15,872 nt of DNA from positions 1 through 15,872 of the forward strand of contig LXFE01000480.1 in NCBI GenBank assembly GCA_001929475.1, read 5' to 3'. The position numbers and the translations under genes were made by a program. This stretch comes from Neolecta irregularis DAH-3. Its lineage: Eukaryota > Ascomycota > Neolectomycetes > Neolectales > Neolectaceae. Position 1 is the first letter of the stretch, and every line of letters starts with the position of its first letter. The notes beneath the pieces are model-generated. The model saw only the letters and a list, made by a program, of their open reading frames with translations. It did not search any database and was not told where the DNA came from. Shown piece by piece: positions 1 to 8,343 of the stretch.

Positions 1-1041
1 CGATATTCTGAGGACGCAGATTTGGGATCGAATCGCTTGTATCCTTGAGCTCTCCTTCGAATTTGCCCAGGGGAATTTCGTTATCTTCTTCATTCACTTC
101 ATTTCTGGGCTCCTTTTGGGAAATTAACTTCTTCAAATCAGTTTTATGATTGAATCCTGGTATTTGAGTAAGTAGGTCGTTATTCTGGGGATGGGTAGTT
201 GAATCACTCGCATCCTTGAGCTCCCCTTCGGGTTTGTTCTTGGGAATGTTCTTATTGAGGGAGTTCCAACTTGGAGGTGGTGGCGGTCTCGATTGGCCTG
301 GCGTATTTACCACTCTTTTGGGTGCATCTTTCTGTAGATTCCCAGTTACTTCATCAGGTCTCGTTGAAACCGAGGAGTTCACTGGCTCGGGTTGTCTCAT
401 TCGTCGGCCGTCATACACACCGTTTCTTGCTTGTGGATATAGTGCGTGAGCCGCAATCCGACCTTGTGGTGTACTGGTAGGAAAGCCTGGGGTCGTGCTT
501 TTGTCAGTAGCAGTATTCGTTCGGCTTCCCGCCACCGGAATGTGTGGGGGATAGGCTCGAGATGGCGGGGGTTGATGGGCGGCTGCTGGTAAATTAGTTG
601 GATTGCAGACATTATATAAGTACCTTGTTTAGGCAATTGCCGATCAGCCTGGGCAAAGAATTCTTGCTGGGACTGGTAAGAAGGGTAATTTAAGTCGAAA
701 GTTTCATATGAGTGATATCTGGCAGCCAAAGTTGTAGGCATTTCATTGGATGGAGGAATGACATCTGCAGCTGCTCCAGGGTAGCGGGCAGCATGCGCTG
801 CAGCGTTTCTACCGTGTCGGATGGTGATGGAAGCTGTGGCTGTTGCAGTGTGTCGGGTGGTAGTAGCTGTAAACTGTCTGGCATAACCATGTTGCTTTCT
901 GAGCGGAGCAGCGTTCATGACTTTGACCGTGGACCTGTCAACGACCGCAAATTGTTCTTGTCCTGCGGGAGGGTGTGCAAGAGCTCTCGGTTGGAGAGCG
1001 GCGTGGAGTAACCATGCTACTATGTCAGTTCGGTTGTTCAT
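1..1041 (-). CDS. Hypothetical low-complexity protein, runs off left edge
   Basis: Not recognised. The first frame is open from an ATG at 1041 to a stop at 397-399 and is rich in Ala, His, Thr and Gln. Another minus frame is then open without a stop from about 410 to base 1. A 35-nt GTATGA...CCAG intron at 416-382 joins the two in phase. The second part looks disordered: a PPPPP run, many Asn/Lys/Glu, and a motif EGELKD(A/T)SDS present twice. The two motif copies lie 171 nt (57 codons) apart, near 212-240 and 41-69, so the duplication keeps the frame, which supports coding. A decayed partial copy of exon 1 lies at 2201-2707. No signal peptide, membrane segment or catalytic motif was seen. The 3' end is outside the window. 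Exon 1 could instead be part of a repeat family, because it is multi-copy here. Confidence 0.5.
30..260 (-). repeat. In-frame tandem duplication, 171-nt period
   Basis: Bases about 30-86 and 201-257 are diverged copies of each other (both contain ATCCTTGAGCT), offset by exactly 171 nt. Both lie in the open minus frame of the left-edge gene and give the EGELKD(A/T)SDS motif twice. Confidence 0.6.
382..416 (-). other. Candidate 35-nt intron in left-edge gene
   Basis: It starts GTATGA and ends GCCAG on the minus strand. Removing it joins the ATG-started frame to the open frame that reaches base 1. An alternative 35-nt GTGTGT...CCGAG pair four bases upstream (420-386) also keeps phase. No homolog was available to choose between them. 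Confidence 0.4.
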
Positions 1042-1289
1042 AGTATCACAATACCTTGGCAGCTTGTTTGATGGCGTTCAGGAGCCACTAAAGCACAGAG
1101 GAGACCAAAAGTTTTTGCAAATTGCATTGCCAAGTTTGCGAAACTGAAGTTGGCAGAAAAACGTCTTTTTATTTATTTCAACTTGCAGCTGACACTTTCT
1201 CACCTCGGTCGCAGTAAGTGAAACTGTCTCTCAAGGACGGTATAATTTTTCATTCACTTACTTTTTTGTCTCGCTTCCGGCTATACATA

Positions 1290-1460
1290 CATTAGAACCT
1301 GGTTACAGTATAACGAGTGTGGAGTTCAGGGGTGTTGAATTTGTTATAGGAAGGATTCGTTCTATAATGATATCAGGTTAGACCTTACACAAATTGATTT
1401 TGGAAGACTCGTTATAACGAGGAATTCGTTGTATGGGTTCCATATAACCAGGTTCTACTG
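1290..1460. mobile_element. pogo/Tc1-like MITE, 171 bp
   Basis: The ends are imperfect terminal inverted repeats of 16 bp: CATTAGAACCTGGTTA at 1290-1305 and, inverted, TAACCAGGTTCTACTG at 1445-1460, with one mismatch. Inside are further Tc1/pogo-style blocks such as TATAACGAG (1310-1318) and CTCGTTATAACGAG. A TA precedes the left end at 1288-1289, as expected for a TA target duplication; the right flank is AA, so one copy has changed. There is no coding capacity, so this is a non-autonomous element or internal deletion. Family assignment rests on the CAGTAGAACC-type terminus and is inference. Confidence 0.65.
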
Positions 1461-1696
1461 AAAATTTCACGCTCTGAGACAGCTCTTAGGATCTAGGCGC
1501 ACCACAGGATGTCTCACATGTCGGGATCTGAGACAGCTCATCGAAGACACGATTGGAGCTTGATGGATGTCAGTCCGCAGAAATGGGTGAAACAGGAGGA
1601 TCTTCAGTCTGGTAAGCCGTATAGATTGCATGATAATAAACATCATCAGAATCCACCAGACATTGAGAACTAATTCCAGTAGGCTGCTATAACTGT

Positions 1697-1915
1697 GTTG
1701 TCAGAACCTGATAATTCCAGAAAACGTACATATGCTGTAGTAGTGCGAGCATATGCAGAGTACCTGCTGGGGACGATAAAAGGGCGCAATAAAACTTATT
1801 CTTGTTGAGTCTGTCGTTGTTGCTCTGCGTTTATTCAAGCACACCTACTCTACAAGGCTGTAAGAAACTGCATCTCTGGCTGGAAATATACTTTTCGGTC
1901 TGTAGCTGCTACAAC
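1697..1915 (+). mobile_element. Possible LTR remnant (boundaries uncertain)
   Basis: The stretch begins TGTTGTCAGAACC and can be closed at CTGCTACA. It has an LTR-like order of signals: a TATA-like GATAAAAGG near 1776, then AATAAA near 1788, then a T/G-rich segment. Near-identical flanks CTGCTATAAC (about 1684) and CTGCTACAAC (about 1908) could be a decayed target duplication, but they do not fit a standard 4-6 bp duplication. No coding sequence was seen. Confidence 0.3.
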
Positions 1916-2200
1916 CATTTAATTTCGGCATCAAGATCTATCCCAATTCCTGTAAGGAGATCTTGCTCAAGAGTGTAACAACGAGGCTTGCGAACATTCG
2001 ATGGCTGCAATTTCTGTCGCTCGGACTGGGTAGATGTGTGAGTTCCGGGCGATCACCCATACTATCATACTCCTTTAATGGTAGTAGACTCCGATCCAGA
2101 CCATCTTTACCAATGTGTGCAATCCAACGGACCAAGCCACCCAAAGGAACAGTGGCACCCTCTTAAGAGGCATAAGATACCCATTGCCTTCAAATATTTG

Positions 2201-2707
2201 TGGGGGTTGATGGGCGGACACTAGTAAACTAGTCGGATTGCAGACATTATATAAATATTTTGTATAGCTGATAAGAGCGGTGGTCTGGTGTGAAAGTTTC
2301 ATATGAGTGATGTCTGTCAGCCCAATTGTAGGCATTTCATTGGATCGAGCTGCAGCTTGTAACATGCAAGCTGCAATTGTAGAGATTTTTAGACTTAGAT
2401 GACTTGTATAAAACGGGATAAAACGATGGTTAGATTCCTTTGCAGAATGAATAGAGCATTATTCACCAGTCCTACAAGCAAGCACCTACAGGTCTACTTA
2501 TAGAAAACAGAATAGCCGCTTCGGCTATAGAAACCTAGACTTTGACCAAAGGAAAGGCCAAATAAGAGATCACTTTAAAATATCCTCCAAAAGATTACAA
2601 TATCATTTTCGTACCACAAGCTGCTCCAGGGTAGCGGCCGCTATGCGCTGCAGCGTTTCTACTGTGTCGGGTGGTGATGGAAGCTGTGGCTGTTGCAGCG
2701 TGTCGGG
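2201..2707 (-). pseudogene. Decayed partial copy of left-edge gene exon 1, interrupted
   Basis: Bases 2201-2357 match 569-770 (shared blocks GGGGGTTGATGGGCGG, GGATTGCAGACATTATATAA and AAGTTTCATATGAGTGAT), with internal deletions. Bases 2619-2707 continue the match to 772-860 (GCTCCAGGGTAGCGG, ATGCGCTGCAGCGTTTCTAC). The two halves are separated by a 261-bp insertion. The frame homologous to the left-edge protein has a stop where the intact copy reads Tyr-Gln-Gln (TAC CAG CAG became TAC TAG TGT) and the spacing is frameshifted, so it is not functional. The 96-codon ORF over this stretch lies in a different frame and is a shadow. Confidence 0.7.
2358..2618. mobile_element. Solo-LTR-like insertion, 261 bp, AGCT target duplication
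   Basis: The insertion begins TGTAACATGC and ends GTACCACA, the TG...CA ends typical of LTRs. It is flanked by AGCT at 2354-2357 and 2619-2622. Removing it with one AGCT gives TGCAGCTGCTCCAGGG, exactly the uninterrupted paralogous sequence at about 764-779, so the boundaries and the 4-bp duplication are fixed by comparison inside the window. A TATA-like TGTATAAAAC lies near 2406. A short hairpin-like AGCCGCTTCGGCT lies near 2515. No ORF of note. The retroelement superfamily cannot be assigned from a solo LTR. Confidence 0.75.
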
Positions 2708-2708
2708 T

Positions 2709-2751
2709 TAGCACCGGAGCCTCTCCGGCGGGCGGGCCGTTGGACACACTG
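2709..2751. repeat. GC-rich patch resembling a hAT terminus
   Basis: A strongly GC-rich patch in AT-rich DNA contains the hairpin CCGGAG-CCT-CTCCGG (2714-2728) followed by GGCGGGCGGGCCGTTGG and ACACACTG. Read on the minus strand it begins CAGTGTGTCCAACGGCCCG, which resembles termini of hAT-type elements from general knowledge. No partner inverted repeat was found, so it may be a single remaining end. Confidence 0.3.
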
Positions 2752-3209
2752 AATGTATAGGAATTGGCTGCAGGGATAAGTGCAGGGCCAGGGGTAAGCC
2801 CATAAGCTGAAAGACTGGAACTGAAGCGGAGGAAAGAGACTAAAGTGGTTCATGGACCTAGGGGTGTCCTAAGAGCTGTATCTGAGGTGAAATCGATTGC
2901 CAAAGATCGAGACTAGATAGTTTGCGACAGGTGGAAGGAGACCAATTTAGGGCTGTCAAGCCACAAGCATATGCCGTAGAATGTACCCTTCAGGTACACC
3001 TTACCAAATAGATGATCAGTCTGGTTTCATTATTGTTAACAATTTCAGTAATGTTATTCAGAATAGTAGGATTAAGCCCGTCTTCCTTGCATTACAATCC
3101 GTCAAGAGGATCCCTGGAAGATCAATCTATGAGATTTTCAAGTGACATCTTGGGAGATTTCAATTTATTGATGATCGAATGATTTTCTTTGGCTTCCAGC
3201 CTTTATAAT
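2752..3209. other. No gene seen
   Basis: I see no convincing coding frame, RNA gene or repeat between the repeat block and the 3' end of the FAD oxidase. The last bases before 3210 are the downstream flank of that convergently oriented gene. Confidence 0.5.
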
Positions 3210-4883
3210 TCATAACTTGAATCCGCCGGTACGACCCCAGATATTAAGGGGATCATATTTTTCCTTCGTTTTCTTCAGGTCCTTGTAGCTACTCCAACTC
3301 TGAAATACCTGTTGATCTTCCCATGCATCATTTAAAAACAAGGGTCGATATCTTGTTTTACTCTTGCTGTCTGCTTCTGCTTCTTCGATCTTGTATCCAA
3401 GCTGTCGACCAGCCTCAATTTCGTCTTGACGATCATTACTATTTCCATAACCACTCGAAATAATGAGCCAGATCAGGTCCTCGTCGAGCAGCGCGTAAGC
3501 ATCTGCCTTAGGTCCCTGACTGACAGACTTAGGGATTAGTTGGTAGGCCAGGCTCCATTGGGTGCTGGATTCGTGAACCAAAGGATCAGTCAAGTTCTTC
3601 CAGAGATTGAAAGTTGTTTCGTATAGATCAAGAGAGGCTCCGGTAGATTCGCTGCGAAGAATCCAACCGTAATTATTTATTTCAGAGCCCACGCTGAAAT
3701 TCTCGACCTGGTGAAAATGAGTAAAACAGGTGAGAAATAGTCTTCATACATATTCAGGGTATGTTCGTGTTCTTAAATCTCTTGCGATGGATTTTATCGA
3801 GAGAAATTCATCGAATACATTTCCTGGGTCAGGACCATTATAGAATATGATCGCTGTGAAAACACTGGAATTCGTTGTTCGCACAAGATAAGGTGTCAGA
3901 GAAACTTTCGAATTTCTGGCCAATCGAAGGTTTTCAAATGCCTTGAAAAGATCTTCCTGGAGTTCGATCGAATAAGTCACGATACCCCCCCAAACCTAGT
4001 TGTAAGACGGTAAACTCAGGCAGACGTACTAAATCTATTGAATATGTCTTCAGCTTAAATTCTGTGACGATGCCGAATTGGTTGCATCCGCCCTTTAGAG
4101 CATAAAATAAATCTGATCTCGAGTACTGGCTAGCGCGAACAATATTGCCATCTGCAAGAACCACCTCGTTTGGTAAATTTGTGTCTATGAATCTGGTTGA
4201 TACCTCATACTCCAAAACATTATCAGCAGCAAGTCCGTGCTCAAAACTCAAGAAACTGAGACCACCTATCAGTATTCAGTGGGACCGGGAAACCGTATGA
4301 GGGAGGTACCTCCCAGAAGTAATCCGCCAACCCCAACGTCAGACATTCTGCCACCAACAACAACAAGTCCGTCCTCTTTCATGTAAGAAACCTCTCATCT
4401 AGAGCCATGGTACCTTGAAGCTTCTTACCGTTAGAGAAACCTCAAACGCAATATTTATACCGAATAAACATCAATCCACCTGTTCCCAGGTCCAACAATT
4501 GCTGATCCATTCCCAAGGTTCTGGACTGTATTCATATTCCCAAGAGCGATGAGAACTCCGTCCTTAATGGCAGAGAAGCTATTGTGATTATGACCGCCGC
4601 TTTTAATGGCGAAAGGAACAGTCTCTTTCGCAATGAGTTTGACTGCGACGGAAACTTCTTCTGCGAGAGTTGGTTGAAACGTACACGCAGGTCGCGTATT
4701 GGTGTTGTATATTGACCAATACCGCAATTGTTCTTTCTCGTAGGCAGCGTCTCCTGGATAATGCAGTTTGTCCGGGTAAGCTCTTTCGAGCTCGACACAC
4801 ACATAATTTATGGCTTCAGTTGAACTATCTGCTGAAACGAGGAGTCGAGCAAGATTGATCAATAAGACTGAGGCAAAAATCAT
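3210..4883 (-). CDS. Secreted FAD-linked oxidase, berberine-bridge type
   Basis: The family oxidises small molecules such as sugars, alkaloids or polyketide intermediates with O2, using covalent FAD. Exons (minus): 4883-4461, 4391-4310, 4265-4204, 4164-4030, 3995-3750, 3707-3210, giving 481 residues, a normal family length. The PP-loop has SGGH (His about residue 98), the histidyl-FAD attachment site. Then follow VVVGGR, DVGVGGLLLGGGLSF, EHGLAADNVLEYEVVLADG, KGGCNQFGIVTEF, VWGGIVTYSIE, and the C-terminal KYDPLNIW...GGF typical of the BBE domain. The residue that is Cys in bicovalent enzymes is Ala here (AADN), so one-point FAD attachment is inferred. The start at 4883 opens a hydrophobic secretion signal (MIFASVLLINLARLLVSA). 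An upstream in-frame ATG at 4940 would bury it and sits on the upstream side of a TATA-like element. The substrate cannot be told. Confidence 0.9.
3996..4029 (-). other. 34-nt intron (FAD oxidase)
   Basis: GTACGT...AACTAG. Removal joins KTYSIDL to VWGGIVTYSIE, the normal family junction. Without removal, the run of seven G leads into an unrelated frame. Confidence 0.85.
4165..4203 (-). other. 39-nt stop-free intron (FAD oxidase)
   Basis: GTATCA...AACGAG. It is a multiple of three with no stop, so it can be read through. Removal gives LEYEVVLADG, matching the family; reading through adds 13 residues between EYE and VVLADG. Confidence 0.75.
4266..4309 (-). other. 44-nt intron (FAD oxidase)
   Basis: GTACCT...TGATAG. 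Removal gives LLLGGGLSFLS, the conserved glycine loop of the family; without removal the frame is lost. Confidence 0.85.
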
Positions 4884-4919
4884 CGCATCCGTTATTGAAT
4901 ACTCTTCTGATAAGACAAG

Positions 4920-4932
4920 AGTATATATACAC
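4920..4932 (-). promoter_or_regulatory. TATA-like element upstream of FAD oxidase
   Basis: A GTATATATAC palindrome lies 38-50 bases upstream of the preferred ATG at 4883 but downstream of the alternative ATG at 4940. Its place favours transcription starting near 4890-4900 and translation from 4883. Confidence 0.45.
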
Positions 4933-4940
4933 TTCCCCAA

Positions 4941-6614
4941 GAGGGTGCGCCGGAGTTACGCTTGTCTCCTAGGGTGAACATTCGCCTGCAGTGTTACAAT
5001 ATTGCATCCCCGAGGCTTAGACACGTTCCAAATCACGGCTCAAATCCCATATGCGGGACGTCTGCACCTCAGTTTGTTGGAGATGTTCGGATTCCGTCCG
5101 TAGTTACTGCTATATGTATGTCGTCTCCATACTCGGAGTGGATGCTCTATTTTGGAACAAGATGCAGCCTATGATCCCATTCTCAGGATGCAAATCAGAG
5201 CCCCAGATAGATCTATATTCATCAACATCGCAAGTTCATGATCTGTTTGAAGCTACGGCACTAGCATCGCTGCTGTCCTTGCTCTTGAATTTCTTGCGAA
5301 GTATAGTGAAACGTTGCGTGCGAGAAACGAGATTGTTCAACATCAACCACTTTTTTCAGGTTGTGGGATCCAGAAGCCTCTAACCGGTAACCCCGAGCAC
5401 CTATAAATACAATCGCGTGACCATCAAAGCCCCGCCGGCTCCTAAGTCTAAAAGCCAGCGGCAGAAACGATAATTCGAACCACCCCATTAATTAGAGCGA
5501 AGCTTGGCAATTTTCTTCGGTTTACGAGTTGTGCGATATCTGGGATTCTACAAAGATAATGACCACCAATCATCGTGATGGCTTTTTTGACAGTCCCCCT
5601 GTAGAAACTCTACGTAGCCATACTAGATGACAGGGAGGACAGAATGCAGAACCACCCTTATCAGAGGCATAGACTGCGTCCTTTTATCACTGGAATCCCA
5701 CCAACACTCACACACACTCATGAATACTGTGAATGCTTTTTGAGACACTGGTAGTACTATGAATAGGGTCAGTTGGTGAAATTGGGAATAAAAATCAAGT
5801 CTTGGATCGATGCCGTTTACTGGAACAAATGGGTTTTATAATAGCATAGTAAAGATGGAATTGCTGTCTGTTTTGCTAAGAGTCGTAATGATCTGGGATT
5901 CTCACAATATTCCTACCCCTTCAGCAAGCCACACTGGCAAATTGATATCAATCCAAGAAAGTACGTAAAAATAAATAAAACCCTGTTGCAATGCCAAGTC
6001 GCTTGAGAACCCTGTGAGATACTCTTAGACTCAGCATCTGCGTTGCCTTCGATACTTCAGACGGCGACTGAAACATAGAACTCCACCATCTTGATCCTTC
6101 GAATCTTTTGCACACGTGAGTGGATAGTTCTTAGGGTTAAAAAAAGTTGCTATCACCATAACTCAAAAAGAGAAATTGATCCAGATGGGTGGATTTGTAT
6201 TTACTTGGGCTGGTTAATTGTTGCTTGACCCCTTTCAGTGGAGTCTAGTGTCCTTGCTGATTGATTATGATACATGGACACACGAACATCAACTGGTAAC
6301 AAGAACGTAACTCTTGGTGAGAGATTTATACATCCTAACCCTAGCCACCCAAGGTATAAAACACTATCCTAGTTTGCTAAAGAATCTTTTCAATATGAGC
6401 AGAGCCAACAAGAGGAATTTAAGTGCACTTACAATGGGGCCAAGCCATCTTTAGCTCATTGGCCATTGTCAAACTGGACCTTCTTTGGCTCCAATTTCGT
6501 CCTAGAGCATTTCAGATGTTTGCTTCCCTCCCCAAAATGAAACACGCCCACTGGGGCTTTTGGACGAGACAGAGGATGAGTGGAGAATATAGGGTTTGAC
6601 GATTTAGTGAAAGC
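4941..6614. other. Long region without a supported gene
   Basis: Two ORFs overlap on opposite strands near 5051-5490: plus 5051-5383 (110 codons) and minus 5488-5261 (75 codons). Neither has a recognisable motif, and I could not extend either through plausible introns. The rest (5500-6614) is AT-rich and stop-dense in all frames, with scattered TATA-like strings (GGTATAAAACAC near 6353). I see no RNA gene. Confidence 0.5.
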
Positions 6615-6743
6615 TCAGCGCCGATTTAACCGACACCCCCCTAAACCCGACACAATATACGGAATTCTTATTATATATTTATATTGTATCGGGTTTAGGA
6701 CATTGTGTCGGGTTTAGGGGGGTGTCGGTTAAATCGGCGCTGA
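6615..6743. mobile_element. MITE with perfect 42-bp terminal inverted repeats
   Basis: The left arm (6615-6656) and right arm (6702-6743) are perfect reverse complements over 42 bp, from TCAGCGCCGATTTAACCG inwards to CACAAT, leaving a 45-bp AT-rich spacer. The right arm is preceded by a diverged partial copy of its inner part (6683-6700, ATTGTATCGGGTTTAGGA beside ATTGTGTCGGGTTTAGGG). The lack of divergence between arms suggests recent activity or a strongly maintained hairpin. No clear target duplication is visible, so the superfamily is open. A transcript would form a long hairpin. Confidence 0.8.
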
Positions 6744-7078
6744 ACTTAGTTGTTGCGCCATCGGCTGGGCTTTTAAAAGGTCACTGAAGCAACGTCAAAA
6801 AGATCTTCACCGAAAAGCAGATGCAGTAATCCTAACACAATCGACAGCACAGTTTTTCAGTGAAAGAAGAGAATTCCGTATTCGTGCGGTACTCCCGTAG
6901 CAACACCAGCCTTTTTGAAGATGTAAACAAGTATCCTAGAAAAAGAAAATGTATGACAGACAGAAACAGTAACACTACAAGACAAGGCAAGGCAAAGAGA
7001 AATTATTATCACACTTCATTGTTCATACTTTAAGCTCCACAGCTATCCAAAATCACATGATACCAGTTAAATCATAAA
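6744..7078. other. No gene seen; 3' flank of hypothetical gene
   Basis: AT-rich sequence downstream of the minus-strand gene ending at 7079. No supported ORF, RNA or repeat. Confidence 0.5.
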
Positions 7079-7902
7079 TCATCGAGCCCATACCATATAC
7101 TTCCCCGATTTTTTATCCTTTAACCAGGCAAGACTATTTCGAAGATTTGTTCGTGGGACGTTTGGGGCAAGTTGAAAAATCTCGTTCAGAACAGTGATCA
7201 GTTTCAACTTATGGCCACCTAAGCGAATATGTGACAAGTCGTAGTTTTTAAGTAATGTCGTGTATTTCCATTTCAGTGCACTGGCATTTGTCGACTGAAA
7301 GAATCTCTCAGCAATATAATCCCAGGGCGGAATAATCGACTGTTTCGGAGCAGTAGCAAGCGTCTTGTCAAAAACCAGATTCCGGCCAAAGATCCCAATG
7401 AGAGTTTCTGAAGAAAATGCCTCCAGGACCTCTCTGAGTAAAGTAATCGGGAGCCTTGGGATCTTCTCCTTGTTGATCTCTGTGTCAAATTCTGTTACTC
7501 GGAGAAGCTCCATATACATGTCGTTCGACCATGCAATAATAATTTCTTCGGCACAATCATGTAGGTCAAGCTGTACTTCGAGCTCGACTACTGTATAAGC
7601 TCTCTCCAGTCAGAAGGTAGGAAAGTACGAGGTTGTTCTGCGATCTTCCCGCGTTTGGACTGGCGTACAGGAGTCAAGTTATCCACTGGTCCCAAGCGTC
7701 GCTTAACTGCTTTATCTGAATCGCTATCTGACATCGTCCTTTTCTTGGCTTTAGTATTGCTTTAGTCTTTAGTTCACAATGAGTAAAGGCGGTACATGAA
7801 GGGTTTTGACGATTGGAGGGCCTGTTCAGATGTATACAGTGGTGAAGGAAGAGGATCCATATTAGTATATTCCTCAGCAGGAAATCTCGGAGCCGATGTC
7901 AT
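7079..7902 (-). CDS. Hypothetical protein, three exons
   Basis: Not recognised. Exons (minus): 7902-7778, 7738-7629, 7590-7079, 248 residues. Two short introns are removed: 39 nt (7777-7739, GTGAAC...AAAAG) and 38 nt (7628-7591, GTACTT...CTGAC...TACAG). Both restore phase exactly and remove in-frame stops. The N-terminal part is Pro/Ser-rich. The middle has an acidic SDSDSDK stretch followed by a basic RQSKRGK that could be a nuclear localisation signal. The C-terminal about 170 residues look folded and mostly helical, ending KKSGKYMVWAR. No signal peptide or membrane segment. The start could instead be the ATG at 7734 (205 residues). A pyrimidine-rich stretch on the minus strand at about 7960-8015 would fit a fungal transcription start region just upstream. 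The gene is head-to-head with CSN6. Confidence 0.6.
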
Positions 7903-8343
7903 ATAGCTTATAGCAAGCTTGCTTGGGGAAAAAACAGAGATTTTTTCCAAAATTGAGGTTATTGCTTGCTATGTGGAGTTGAAGCGAATCCAGAGGGAGA
8001 ATGGCGGAGGCGGAGTTTGTTTTATTGCTAGCCGTTATGATCCAAAGCAGATTTGCTGTTTTGCCATAGAAGACGGAAGCCAATATTCTGCCTTCATGAG
8101 TGTCTTTTGATCTGGATCTAGCACTTCCTCCATAGATTAAAGATTGCCCAGATACTGGAATCTTCAACGACCTCAACCGAAGAAATATATTGTCGAATTG
8201 CAGATTGTACTCTATTTTAGCATCTTTGAATTCTGCATCAAAAAATATTCGCAAACATTCTTCAGATGTTTTCTTGTCACTATCGCCAGTACCTTATCTT
8301 GTAACCTCTGTCCTCGTTAAAGCGTCATAAACCACCAAACAAT
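7903..8343. promoter_or_regulatory. Divergent intergenic/promoter region
   Basis: These 441 bp separate the starts of the minus hypothetical gene and CSN6, so both promoters must lie here if the two starts are right. The minus strand near 7960-8015 is C/T-rich (CTCCGCCTCCGCCATTCTCC), as is common just upstream of fungal genes. A 126-codon ORF on the minus strand (8254-7874) overlaps the hypothetical gene's first exon in a different frame, has no motif and is treated as chance. Confidence 0.45.

Noticed and set aside
21-40. GGATCGAATCGC resembling a tRNA B box
   Set aside because: No acceptor stem, A box or cloverleaf around it; it lies in a coding repeat.
3981-3996. Apparent frameshift at a run of seven G (minus strand) in the FAD oxidase
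   Set aside because: A 34-nt GTACGT...CTAG intron ending just upstream explains the frame change and gives the conserved VWGG junction.
5051-5488. Overlapping ORFs on both strands upstream of the FAD oxidase
   Set aside because: No family motif and no plausible splice extension; they may be remnants but this cannot be supported.
6696-6725. TTTAGGG-like strings suggesting telomeric repeats
   Set aside because: Only isolated units within the inverted arms of a MITE, no tandem array.
7874-8254. 126-codon minus ORF between the hypothetical gene and CSN6
   Set aside because: No motif; overlaps in another frame the first exon of a better-supported gene and a C/T-rich promoter-like stretch.
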